A DNA stretch of 64,000 nt from Ulota crispa (lineage: Eukaryota > Streptophyta > Bryopsida > Orthotrichales > Orthotrichaceae). The notes under the pieces were generated by a model. The model ran no database searches, was not told where the DNA came from, and saw only the letters and a program-made list of their open reading frames with translations. Position numbers and translations under genes: made by a program. This document shows positions 41,262 to 52,861 of this stretch, piece by piece; within the stretch, counting starts at the first letter, position 1, and the number at the start of each line of letters is the position of its first letter. The stretch lies in the NCBI GenBank assembly GCA_963920765.1, contig OY987249.1, positions 5,624,188-5,688,187 on the forward strand, given 5' to 3'.

Positions 41262-44200
41262 CTATGAGGACTTAGTCAGCTGGGTCTTCAGATCCTCTCT
41301 TGCTTTCGCCAGAGCTTCTTCCAGTTTCTCAGGTTGCCTACCACCGGCCTGTGCGAAGTTGGGCCGTCCACCTCCACCTCCTCCACAAAGCTTTGCAATG
41401 GCGCCCACGAATTTCCCTGCTTGGATGCCTTGCTTCACAACACTGGCACTGAAAGTGGCCACTAAGCTGACTTTGCCGTCTCCAGGAGATGAACCCACGA
41501 CAATTGCTGCTGGATCACCCAACTTAGAAAGGAGGTGCTCAGCTGCAGCCTTCAAAGACTCAGCGTCAATTTTGTCCAACGACGCTACAAGAACCCTGCA
41601 TGCCAAAAACAGGTCATCTCAGTAAAATATCACATTTAACTACTTATGGACTATTCATGTAATTATGGACTTTCTAAATCCCTAAATATTGATGATTTCC
41701 CAATACTTTGCATATATTTTTCCCAAAGTATTACATGTCGATATATCTCCCAATGTTTCACAAGCCAAAGCAATTCTAGACTAGTATTTATACGCTTTTA
41801 ATGGTTCATTTTTAATTAAAAGAGGCATTAAGGACACTCTCTCACCTCTGACAGCCTTCGACCATCTCAAAGTCAGAAACTCAACCTGCTAACGACTTTG
41901 GCATGGGCTTGTATTAGCACTCCCATGTATGTTCACAACTTCATGTGTGGATTTTCAAGCTTCTGAGGATATACAGGGAATGTGCAATTGTAAAGTGCCA
42001 TTAGAGAGGATAAAGTATAAAAACTCGCATAACAATACCTGGTGCTGGAATCCCCAATCGATACTGCTGTTGGTATTAGAGCCTCTGCTTTGGCTACTGC
42101 AAGCTCCACGCGCAAAGCAGAAGCTTCGTTTCTTGCTGCCCGGACCTCGTCTTGCAAGCCTGACACCCGACTGGCCAAATCATCGGCCTTGACCTGAGCA
42201 ACAGTAAGCAGGTTGTGTCTTAGACAAAGTATAAGCTAAGAAACATATAATATATGTTGAGCACTACTGGATATAAAAATAACATCACTAATTAAAACAC
42301 ATCTCAATCATATCCCTTGTTAGATGCACAACTTTATCAATGGTAAATTAATGTAGTCTAATTGAACGTTTAATCTATATCAATATGATAGACATTTACT
42401 CGATACGAGAACTGTAGTAATTCAATGTCTATTAATATAAAAGTAAAACTCCAGTGGGATTAGGGTTGGGATGAATACCTTGAGGGAAGCACTGAGCTGC
42501 TTCACTACAACGTCTCGAGAGTTGATATACTCCATGAATGCGCTCCCAGCTACAGCTTCAATCCGTCTTATACCCGATGCAATTCCTTGCTCAGACACAA
42601 TTTTTAAGCCTCGAATCTCAGCTATGTTTCCCACATGAGTTCCCCCACAAAGTTCCATAGAAATACCAGGTACGGAGACCACCCTAACCTGCATCCACAG
42701 AGACAACGTTACACTGTTAACCAGTTTTAGGAGGGTCCCTTCGCTTTCCACTAAACTAAAAAGCCTCTGGTTTAAGAAATGATATGACAAAAAATCGTCT
42801 TTAGGACAGGCGTCGAATAATACATGATGCGACTTATCACCAGAGGAATATAGACTAGAGAAGTCGAGAAGAGAGAGACACTTGTAAAGTTTAGGGAACA
42901 AGGCTCGATGATCTAGCACCTTTGTACTTGAGCATTTGGTTGCAGGAACTTAGTGGGTCTTGATGGCCTTATAATAAAGCTTGAGGGTATAGGGTTTGCA
43001 CTGGAGATAGTGCGCAAATTTCACTGATAGATATTTCAGAAATGTGATCAAAGAAGAGGTGTGAATTTAATGCTCATGGAGGATGTAAATACAAACCTGT
43101 TCTCCATATTTCTCCCCAAACATAGCTATGGCTCCCTTTTCTTTAGCGGCGGCAAGAGCCATATCTTCAGCCTGAACAGATACCCCCATACCGATCCACT
43201 CGTTGATTAACGTTTCAACCTTCGTAACCTCTGCATTTGTCATCGCCCTTGGCAGATTAAAGTCAAACCTAAGCCGATCGAAAGCTACGAAGGATCCAGC
43301 TTGTGAAACGTCCGAGCCCAAGACCTCCTTTAGCGCAGCCTGTAACAGATGTGTTGATGTGTGATGAACCTGCATATAAGAATCATGAGCAGGGTCAATT
43401 TTATAGCAATTATCATCGAATTTCAGATATAAATCTCAGTTTGCAGTCAACAGTGCCTGTTGATAACACTTGAGAAAAATGACCTTCAAAGCATGAAGAC
43501 TTCAGTACCTGGGAGCGCTGCCTAAGGTAGGTATCAACTTCAGCATCCACACCTAAACCAACCATCACAACTCCATCTTGAACAACACCAATATGGCGAA
43601 TCCTGCCCGCTTCTTTGACAACATCTTTCACTTTCACCACAGCTTCACAATCGCCACCAAAAACCCGAAGATAGCCGTGATCGCCTATTTGTCCTCCAGA
43701 CTCAGCATAAAAAGGTGTTCTGTCCAAGACGATCTCCACCTCCTCTCCTTCGCTAGCTTCACCCAGTGATTCACCATTAGCCAGGATGGCCAGAACTGAG
43801 GAGGAACTCGAGAGTTCGTTGTAACCGAGAAACTCGGTTTCAGGAACTCTTGCAAGCATTTCCTGAGCAGCCCCTCCTACAGCTAATTTTATTACATTGT
43901 GTGCAGCCTGAGACTGTTTTCTTTGCACGTCCATCTCTACTTCAAATCCTGCTCGATCGACAGTCAACCCCCGCTCAGAAGCCACTTCTTCAGTTATCTC
44001 CACTGGGAACCCAAAAGTGTCATAAAGTCTGAAAACATCTTTTCCATTCAAGCACGGCTTGTCATTCTCCTTCAGCGCTTCTGTCAGCAACTCTTCCAGC
44101 AGCTTTTCTCCCTTTTCCAGAGTTTGAACGAATCGTAACTCCTCTCTTCTCAATTCGTTATATATCTTGTATTTCTGTTGCTGCACATTAGGGTCCACGT

Positions 44201-47200
44201 CTCCACTCATTGCAACTGCAACCTCAGCAATTGATGGTAGGAAGGCCCCTTCTTGGTTTCCTCGTCCATCGCCACGAATTCCAAGCAGACGACCCATGCG
44301 TACAACACGTCTAATCAGCCGCCTCACTATGTAACCTCGCCCTATGTTCGATGGATACACGCCATCAGATATAAGGTACACTACAGCCCGGGTATGGTCT
44401 CCGATGACCTGTCAAGAAGGCGAAGTTCAGTCTTACTTACAGGCATTAGCAGATGTAATTATGAATATCACAGATAACAATAAAAGAACCCTTATTTGGA
44501 TTGAAAGTTATCAAACTGCCCTTAAGTATACGCATCCCAAAGTCGGACAATAGCCATGTCCTGCTTTCATGCTAAGAAGAGCAATGAGGAAAGGTGTGCA
44601 CACCTTGAGATATGTTTTAACTCGGTCGTCAGCGGCTTGGTAATTCACGTTTGCAAGTTCTGCAGCACGTGCAATTATAGGATATATCAAATCTGTCTCG
44701 TAGTTGTTTGGAACCTGCACCAATACGTGTGATTTGGGTATGTTAGACAAGAAGATTAAAATATATATATATAGAAGAACCATATTCGTCTCAAAGAAAC
44801 TGGGCTACTGGACAATGCATGGAAGTATTATCCTCTTGCTAAAGAATACTGCAAGGAAAGCTCGGTTAGCATTTGCTTAAATACAAACCTGCTGAAGGAT
44901 CTGAGCCATGCGTTCTAAACCAAGGCCAGTATCAATGTTTTTATTCTTAAGTGGCTCAAGCTGTCCGTCGTCTGTACGGTTGTACTGCATGAACACTAAA
45001 TTGTAGAACTCGATGAAACGACTATCGTCATTGAGGTCCTGTTGCAGCAAAATCAAATCTTTTAGCCAGAAATAAGACATATGAAGATTAGTAATGGCGA
45101 AATGCAATTTGAACAGATCATCATCACAGAATCGAACCAACACGAAGATTAAAGTGCAACAAAGCAGCTAAGACGCCGGGTGTGGGGACCAATACTGCAC
45201 TAGAAACCATACCGCGTTATCTGTACCCCGCTCAGGGTGAAAATCAAAGTACATCTCTGAGCATGGACCACAAGGGCCAGTCGCACCACTGGACCAAAAA
45301 TTATCTTCAGCTCCCATTCTTTTAATCCTCTCAACAGGAACTCCCACCTTCACATTCGACAATTGAAAGTCAAGCCAACAAACCAGACAGCATAGAAAGG
45401 TTCAGCATTGTAAAAAGTTCCACAAGACACCTCCTCTTGTCCTATCAGAGGTATTTGGCATCAAACTAAAACTTTCATTAGATGGCCATAACAGAAAAAA
45501 ACATCCAGCACCCAATACCTCATCTCGCCAAATTGCAAGAGCCTCGTCATCATCTTCATAAACACTAACCCAAACCCTCTCCAACGGGAGCTTGAACCTG
45601 TTCACAGAAAAGGAGGATCTTCATTTCAGGAAACGTACAACAAACCGTATGCTACAATCCTTTTGACGACAGAATTGCCAACTGATGAGAAACAAACTAA
45701 ACAGTTTGGTATCAGCTCTGCAATGGACATCCTGAACAAAAAATGCAACAAAAACATGAAACAATTTGCAAAAATTCTCCCCAAAGATAAGTCTAGTTTC
45801 TAGAGAGTAAAGATTTGGACAAGAAACTACTTACTCTTGGGTGGCCAACTCCCATGCCCACGCAATGGCTTGACGCTTGAAGTAGTCTCCGAAGCTAAAA
45901 TTGCCGAGCATCTCAAAGAAAGTGTGGTGGCGTGCAGTGCGGCCGACGTTCTCGATGTCGTTGGTTCTCACCACCTTTTGAGTGGTGGTAGCACAAGGGA
46001 AGGACCTGGGCACCTGCCCTAAAAAGATGGGCTTGAACTGCAGCATTCCAGCGATGGTGAGCAGGACGGTCGGATCGTCCGGTACCAGCGAGGAACTCGG
46101 AAGAACCTTGTGCCCTCTGGCAGCGTAAAAATCCAAAAACCGCTTCCGAATTGCATCGCCTCTAATTTCAGGGTCCACTAGTTTGAGTGTCTCCGCCATC
46201 CCTTCATGGACTGTCTCCGTCATGGCTGTACAAACAAACATCATCAACAACAACTCAACTACAAATAAAAAGCATAAATGCATAATATACATTCTTGAGT
46301 TTAAAAACAGTGCTAACCTACAGCAAACTGATACCAAGGAAGAGAAAATCAAGCACAATTAAAAACCTTGAAATACTCTCACAGGCGAAGAAAATGTTCA
46401 ATTGTACTAAAGAGTTCTCCTTTGTTCAAATTAAGCTCAATTTTGCAAAACAAGTTGTCAGGGATTCCTTTCATGCCAATTTAGAGAGTTCCTCGACAGG
46501 AATCTTCTAGAATGTTCCATTCCTCTTATGATAATAGTCGTGGTTTTCCAGACAGTGGAATAGGTTGTGTACATGTATACAAGAGAGTGCAGGTATAAAA
46601 AGCTGTGGCAATTCAAAAAGTAAAAAAGCAGGTTACCTGACATACTGCAGGTGGCAGGTAACGACCTCCGATACGAGGACGTGCTGACCGACAGTCGGCC
46701 ACATGCTACTACGAATTTTTTCGAAGTAAGGAAGAACGTGCTCCCGAGAAAACAACCTGGATTCCCTGAGACATAAACCCCGAGTTAGGGTTTATAAATC
46801 TTGTCAAAATTATTTGATCAAAGTAAGCAAGCACATAGGGAATCGGCTACCATTCGATGATGTGCGCCTCATAGAAGAAGAAGAAAAGGCCGAACCAGAC
46901 ACAAAAAATTTGACAATTCAAATTGTATACCTGAAATAGGGTGCGTAACATTTGAGCTGTTCGTAATAGCAATACTGTCATAATAATGGCGAACACAACC
47001 GACTCGGTGAATCTTAGGTTTCGTCAAAGCTCCCTGCAAAACGCCCCCATCGATCATATCACATGAAACGAAAAGCCTGCGGGAAACAAAAGATTTGCTT
47101 GCTTGCTTGATTGATTGCAGAGTGGTGAGCTCAAGGGAATGACTAAGGGGAGGAGTGAGTACCTTCAAAAGAGCAGGCAGAGCCAGGGCGTGCGTGGCTT

Positions 47201-47216
47201 GCACTGCTTTCGCCAT
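41262..47216 (-). CDS. Alanyl-tRNA synthetase, organelle-targeted (EMB86 type), 13 exons
   Basis: Charges tRNA-Ala in chloroplast and/or mitochondrion. Exons on the minus strand: 47216-47163, 47033-46931, 46765-46637, 46225-45835, 45597-45519, 45347-45213, 45038-44889, 44714-44604, 44408-43509, 43369-43097, 42688-42479, 42193-42039, 41595-41262. They total 3024 nt, 1007 residues (Arabidopsis EMB86 about 978). Exons 1-3 code for a Ser/Arg/Thr-rich transit peptide of about 95 residues ([18 protein letters not shown] ... [17 protein letters not shown]). The catalytic domain follows: [71 protein letters not shown]. Editing-domain metal motifs are intact: HTSTH (687-691) and CGGTH (789-793). The Gly-rich C-Ala end is [16 protein letters not shown]. 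The exon 3 acceptor could lie 6 nt either way. Met97 (MTETVHEG), the second codon of exon 4, could serve as a start for a form without the transit peptide. Confidence 0.95.
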
Positions 47217-48416
47217 AGCTGAAGAGTGAATTCAAACTCTGTGGAAGAATTTAAGCCGATCATACGAATTCAATTGTTATGCTCAGCTATAACCATTTCC
47301 TCGCTTCTTGCACAAGACCGACCGAAACCCTAATTTTTTCGTTTGCCGCTTTCGCAGAAATTTGCGTTCTCCACGCCGACCTGGAAGCATAAGGCGCACA
47401 TATTTTGTGAGCGAGGATGCAACGACTTGTCGCGGAGCCATGACACACGTCTGGCCAACTGCGAAGATAAGGGTCGAGGGGCCTGTCACCGCGTGGATCT
47501 TATTGCCGTGCCCTTCGACGACCCCAATTCCACTTTCTTGACCATCCCCTTTGCATGAACACCTCCCTAGCTGCACAATATCGTAGATATTGAGAACAAA
47601 ACATTTCACTTTATAAACTCCCCCTTGTTTTAGGGCCAACTTCCATGTTGCTCTGAAGTTGGAGAATTGCGGAAACAACAAACAAAAAGAAGTTACAAAG
47701 TTATGTTTGGAAAATAGCAAAATTGGAAATTGGAAATAGTGTTTTGGCAAGTTTCTTGCAAGAAGCATAAGAATTTTGGAGGTTTTAGTTTTCAAAACAA
47801 AAAATTGCTAATCACCGTAGCATGTTCTAATACAACATGGAAATTTGTCCTTAGTAGTATAAAAATGTTCAAATACCACACGTAGGAGCAATCTTAACAT
47901 CATAGTACTAAAATCACAAAGACCTCTGTAATATCACATATCCAATCTTTGTGATATTATAGAGACAATCACATTGACCTTTGTAATCTCACATCTTGGC
48001 TTTTGTAATATCACATCTTTGGTCTTTGGAATATTATCATGTATATATAAGTTGAAGACTCACTGAAATTTGAACTTTGCATTCTATATAACAAATGGAA
48101 ATCTTGATAAAATCTTGATGGTGAATGCGTAACGTAGCAAGTGCCAATATCTAGTGATGATTGTAAAAAAATAAACACCAAAAAAGGTTGAAAATTGAAT
48201 TGATTAGAGTTGGAAGTGAACATTCTATAGCTTTGTTTTTGTTATGCCATGTATACAAGGCCAAATAATGTTCTTATTCCTCTCTTTCATGAAAAATTTA
48301 TTCCTTCCAAGACAAGCAATATGTAAATACAAAGGTATTAGTAAAGGTAAAATGACAAGAGGAAAGATAACTAGCTTGTGGTCCTTGTTGATTCCATGTT
48401 CTCTTAATTTGATACA

Positions 48417-49641
48417 TTACAGTAGCAGCACCCATAACTATCACCTCTAAAATTTTGGAAAATTTGTGGAAGTGAATAGATGAAATTACAAGGATGTACA
48501 ACATGTGGACATGAAACATTAATGTTGGTATTAGATGCAATGGCAGTCAGCTCTCTAAAAATTCACAACTTATTCTCACAATATCCAAATAATACATTCA
48601 AGAGTGCAAACTCATCATTTTCTCTTGCTAATAGGATTCTATAATTTGCTAGGTGTTTATTAACCCCTAAAGCATTGAACACCATTTTTTGGCAACATAG
48701 CAATTTTAGGCAGCTCACTGTCAATGGGGTTTTCATTTTTTTTCTTTGAAATTTTCACACATAATGTGCCCAAGGAGTAGCTTTAACTTTAAGGCCCAAC
48801 AAATCTAATAACTTTTGACTTCATGGTTCAAAAGTTATTGCATGATACATAGCTTTCTTCGCTCAAAGAGCAACCAAAAAACTTCTTTAAAAATTACATT
48901 TTTTGAATTTGTTTCTTGAAATTGGTTCTTTAGATTTACATATACTTGGGAAGCTTTGAATTATTCCATTTTGATAGTGAGATGAAAGTTATGAGGAGAT
49001 TTTGTTTGTGGGCAATTGTGGATTCTCTACTCTACAATAAACTTTGAAGTCCATTAATTTACTCAAATTTCAACATTTTAGAAAAAAAAACAAAACCAAA
49101 AGATGTAGATTGTTTATCACAACATTATAATCATTGGGATTTGAATTTTTCATTTCCATAATTAATTTCTTAACAACTTAGTGGTTTGAATCATTCTCTA
49201 CTTCTTTTTACTTACTATTGTTTTCCCATGTGTTTTACAATTCCAAATGATTTGAAATTTTTCAAGTGTGTACCCAACTTGCTATGAAGAACAACTCCAA
49301 AAAACTACAACCATTTTGGAGTTTTTTTTCATACAAATATGGCCTTGTGAAGTGCAACTACTTGGATTTTTGTAGAGACAAAAAAAGACATTTTGTCAAT
49401 TGAAATTCAAATATCTAACAGTGAAAACTCCTGAATTTTTTTCACATATTTTGATATCAGTATAGTACAAGACCCTATAGCTACATTTGTCAAAAAAATT
49501 ATTTTTTCTAAAATTTGGTATTTGTACTAAAAATGGCAGTTTTGGAATGGTTTTGGTGAAAATTTGAGCTTAGTGCTTTAAGGGTTAGTAATCATCATGT
49601 TCAAAAGCCTTAATTTGACAATTATGGGTATTGCTACCATA
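48417..49641 (-). mobile_element. ACCCATAAG-family MITE, copy 3, interrupted by element D
   Basis: Inverted relative of 19046-19363. The left piece, 48417-48659, runs from AGCAGCACCCATAACTATCACC to TAATTTGCTAGGTGTTTA. The right piece, about 49589-49641, resumes with AATCATCATGTTCAAAAGCC and ends TATTGCTACCATA. The missing middle is replaced exactly by a TTAA element. Confidence 0.8.
48660..49588. mobile_element. TTAA-flanked element (D), 929 bp
   Basis: Left TTAA at 48660-48663 and right TTAG at 49585-49588. Ends CCCCTAAAGCATTGAAC and the complement of CCCTTAAAGCACTAAGC. Interior segments (GGTTCTTTAGATTTACATAT, ACTTTGAAGTCCATTAATTT, GATTGTTTATCACAACATTA) recur in the element at 59743. No open frame of transposase size. 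Confidence 0.8.
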
Positions 49642-50108
49642 CTTGTTGTTTAGGTTGACAAACTGTGATATAAATGCATTTATTGTGGTTTGGCACAAAC
49701 AATAATTGTTTGTCCAATTGGGTAAAAAAATAATTTACAAGCTATATGGAAAACTTTGATACCAGAATATTTTGCACATCCTCTAATGTGAATGTGTTTG
49801 CAACATTGCAAGGTTTTACAAGTAAAATTTACATTCATATATACATTTTGAAGAATTTTGCAAGAATAGCCAATTTTGGACTCATTAGTTAACTGCACTT
49901 ATCAAGAAATATTGCCTAGACATAATATTTGCTTAATGCTAAGGCCCTTGATTACCTAAACATATTAGGAGGTAAACCCCAATGTTCTACATAAGTCTCC
50001 TTCACATTCTTTGTTACATTTATATATGGCAAGGAGATTCTTATTATTCTCAACTCCTACACAATAAGAATTTTCAATCTTCCACAAGTTACATTCTATT
50101 AAAGTAGC

Positions 50109-50525
50109 TTAACCCTTTAACAACTATGGTTGATTCTGGGGTGGGCAATCCTTTGTATGGCCATTTGGGGGAAATTGTAAAACTATTGAATATAGATGTC
50201 TATCACATATTTGACCATACAGATGGAAGTATCTTGCAAGGTTTTATTAGTGTTATGCATCATGAATTATGCTCACTCTTTAGTTGTTATGGCCATTTTT
50301 TTTGTATGTATTTTTATATTTTCAACCGGTACTCATTTAGTTTTTTCAGCCCTCTAGCCACATGCCACCTAAGACTGGCCTAATTATTGTCCTAGAATCT
50401 TCACTTTCCAATTCACCAGACCCGTCCCCTTTGCCACGTCATCAAATTCCTTGACATGCTCTCTCTACAAACTGAAAAGAGTCAAAATCAACCAGGAACT
50501 GTTTGACCAGATGTTAATGGGTTAA
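50109..50525. mobile_element. TTAA-flanked element (E), 417 bp
   Basis: TTAA at 50109-50112 and 50522-50525. Ends CCCTTTAACAACTATGG and the complement of CCCATTAACATCTGGTC. Non-coding. Its right TTAA overlaps the first bases of the ACCCATAAG-family copy that follows. Confidence 0.7.
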
Positions 50526-50837
50526 GGTAGCACCCATAAGCGTCAGTTTAAGGGTTTTGAACATGATGAGTATTAGTAAACAACTAGCAAATTATAGGAT
50601 CCTATTAGGAACAGTAAAATAACAAGTTTGCACTTTCAAATGTATTTTGGATATTGTGAGAAATAAGTTGCCAATTTTCAAAGAGCAAATTGCCATTACA
50701 CCCATAACCAACACTAAGGTTTCCATCTTCACATGCTGTACATCCTTGTAATTACATCTATTCATTTCCAAAGATTTTCCAAGATTTTAGAGATGACAAT
50801 TATGGGGACACTAACGCTTATGGGTGTTCCTACCTTA
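50523..50837 (+). mobile_element. ACCCATAAG-family MITE, copy 4
   Basis: TA, then AGGTAGCACCCATAAGCGTC at the left; CTTATGGGTGTTCCTACCT, then TA at the right. The interior matches copy 1 at 19046 closely (GGGTTTTGAACATGATGAG, TTCCAAGATTTTAGAGATGA). Confidence 0.82.
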
Positions 50838-50977
50838 TATGGTTATGACTTTTTAAATGTATTAACTTTAGTAATATAAAGCATAAGCATATACCCCTTT
50901 TCAAGGTTGAAACCCTTGTTCATTTCATTTGAAATAAGTGTTGAGATGACCATTACAACACTAGAGTCACCACATTG

Positions 50978-51235
50978 AACACCATATTTGTTAAATTGGG
51001 AAACATAGTACATTTTGGGACTTATGAAGGTTTTAGGTGATCACCTAAAACCAAGCTTGCAGCATTTTTTTGGGTACACGTGCCTTCATCTGAGAGGAGG
51101 AATTTGAGAGGGAAAAAATCTTAGTGGCTTGGACTAAATCTAATACCTTCAAATCTAGTTTATGGTAACTTTTTGGGTTTAAGGTGGAGTACAAAATGGT
51201 ACCTTTGTTTTTCCCAATTTAACGAATATGGTGTT
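50978..51235. mobile_element. Foldback MITE, AACACCATATT ends
   Basis: Starts AACACCATATTTGTTAAATT and ends AATTTAACGAATATGGTGTT, flanked on both sides by ATTG. GGGAAACATAGTACATTTTG near the left pairs imperfectly with the segment near 51190. 258 bp, no coding capacity. Confidence 0.75.
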
Positions 51236-51429
51236 ATTGATTTGTCAGCACCAAGCATTAGTTACACCAATTGTGACCTAATTTTGATAAAGAACTAAAA
51301 AAACAAGCAAACAAACTTAAGTGTAGTTGGAGCACACAAGCAACATAATGTTGACTTCAAAAGAAACAAAAATAACATGAGTGCAACATTGCAATAAACT
51401 AACTACATTGCCATATTCCAAGAGGCATT

Positions 51430-51878
51430 CATTAGAGGAAAAATGAGCTCAAGAGAAGGCCTCCCAATCTTGACACACCACCCAATTTATTGAGGTAGGA
51501 AAAGCATAGGTAAGATACCTACACAGGGGTCTCTACCTTGTGTGAAGTACTCAAATGTACCATCTTACATGACAATAGGATTTGATGACGCAAAGCAATA
51601 TTATAACATGACAATTACTAATGCAAAGACCTCTAGTGGGACACATTAATAAACTACAATTAGAATTCCCAATCAAACAAGGGCACTCATCAAGCAAAGA
51701 GAATATCATATTGGAAAAGGAAAGTATCCTCATGAAGTACTATGTCATGAGTTGCAAGCGTGTATAGGGCATTAGTCTCTTTTTATTTGAAAAAAGACAT
51801 TACATTTAAATGCTTTTGACCCCTCTAACCACCTCCCTTGAGGGTCTTCTCCTGAGCTCATTTTTCCTCTAAAGTTTG
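51430..51878. repeat. Element with ~38 bp terminal inverted repeats
   Basis: TTAGAGGAAAAATGAGCTCA near 51432 is matched by the complement near 51858-51877, continuing inwards through AGAGAAGGCCTCCC / GAGGGTCTTCTCCT. About 450 bp, no coding capacity; target duplication not resolved. Confidence 0.65.
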
Positions 51879-52861
51879 TAAAATACACAGCAAATAATCA
51901 CCCCTATAGGTGATTGATTGCAAATAAGCGCTTGTTTGGTGTAATATAAGCGCTTATATGAGAGAGAATGTAAATTAATATTAAATTTTTTTATTGCAAA
52001 CTCTACCGATTGCTACAAAAAAAAATGTGAGCCACTCCGTGAGAGTTGCAACATCACAAGTTGCTCTACAGTTTTTTATTCTTGATAATTCCCATAGCTT
52101 TAAGCACATGCATCATTTTGTCTATCGCAAGGCTAAGAGCATGAACGCACATCTCTCCTTTGCAGTTCATCTTGCACAATCTAGTGAAACATAAAATACC
52201 AATGCCTAAAATTTATGTACTATTGGGACTCAACAATACATACCCAAGGTACGACTATCGCTGCCACCGTACACAGCCGCAAGGGAGCACTACAAGGGAA
52301 GGGAGATATGGGATGTAATAGAAGGAGCTCGAAAAGGAAAGACAACTCCACAGTTTCACGTTTTAAAAGCGTTTCTTTAGGGACGGCCAAGGCGTTAAGA
52401 AGACACAAGAGAGTACCCTAACCCAATTGATTTCCAGCACAGCTTCACAAAGGATCAAGCGAAGAGCTCAGAATCTGCGCAAGCAACGCAACAATAAAGT
52501 ACACAAGCCACCAATCAATCTCTCTCTTCAAGTTCACATATTGTAAGCTGAACTGTCGTCATTATAAGATTGTCTGCATGAACACAAGCAAGCCTACTCT
52601 CTAAAGACCCGAAAGCACAGTAAAAGAACCGGCACGGATACTGGGGTTACGCAAACATCTGGTCCACTACTGGTAGTTTCTCTCTTAATACAAAAAAAAC
52701 CCAAGATAAAACGGGGGCGGCACTAGACCAGAGGACTGAGACCATCCAACCAACCAACGGTGTCTACTTCATGGAAAGTGCCCTTATATAAAACCTATCT
52801 GCATATGAACACCATCAATGCCATCGTCTCCTCACAGCTTCACATACTACGCTCCCCACTC

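Larger units (their letters stand above)
47217..52861. other. AlaRS 5' flank and belt of small DNA elements
   Basis: 47217-47560 is moderately GC-rich and is the likely AlaRS promoter. It has open frames on both strands (a minus frame reaches 47795), with no recognisable protein. 48.4-51.9 kb is almost continuous small DNA elements, entered separately. 52.0-52.86 kb is spacer plus the 3' UTR of the WD40 gene. Confidence 0.45.

Noticed and set aside
47283-47795. 170-residue open frame on the minus strand upstream of AlaRS (and overlapping plus frames)
   Set aside because: Overlaps the AlaRS promoter region, low-complexity N-terminus, no recognisable domain.
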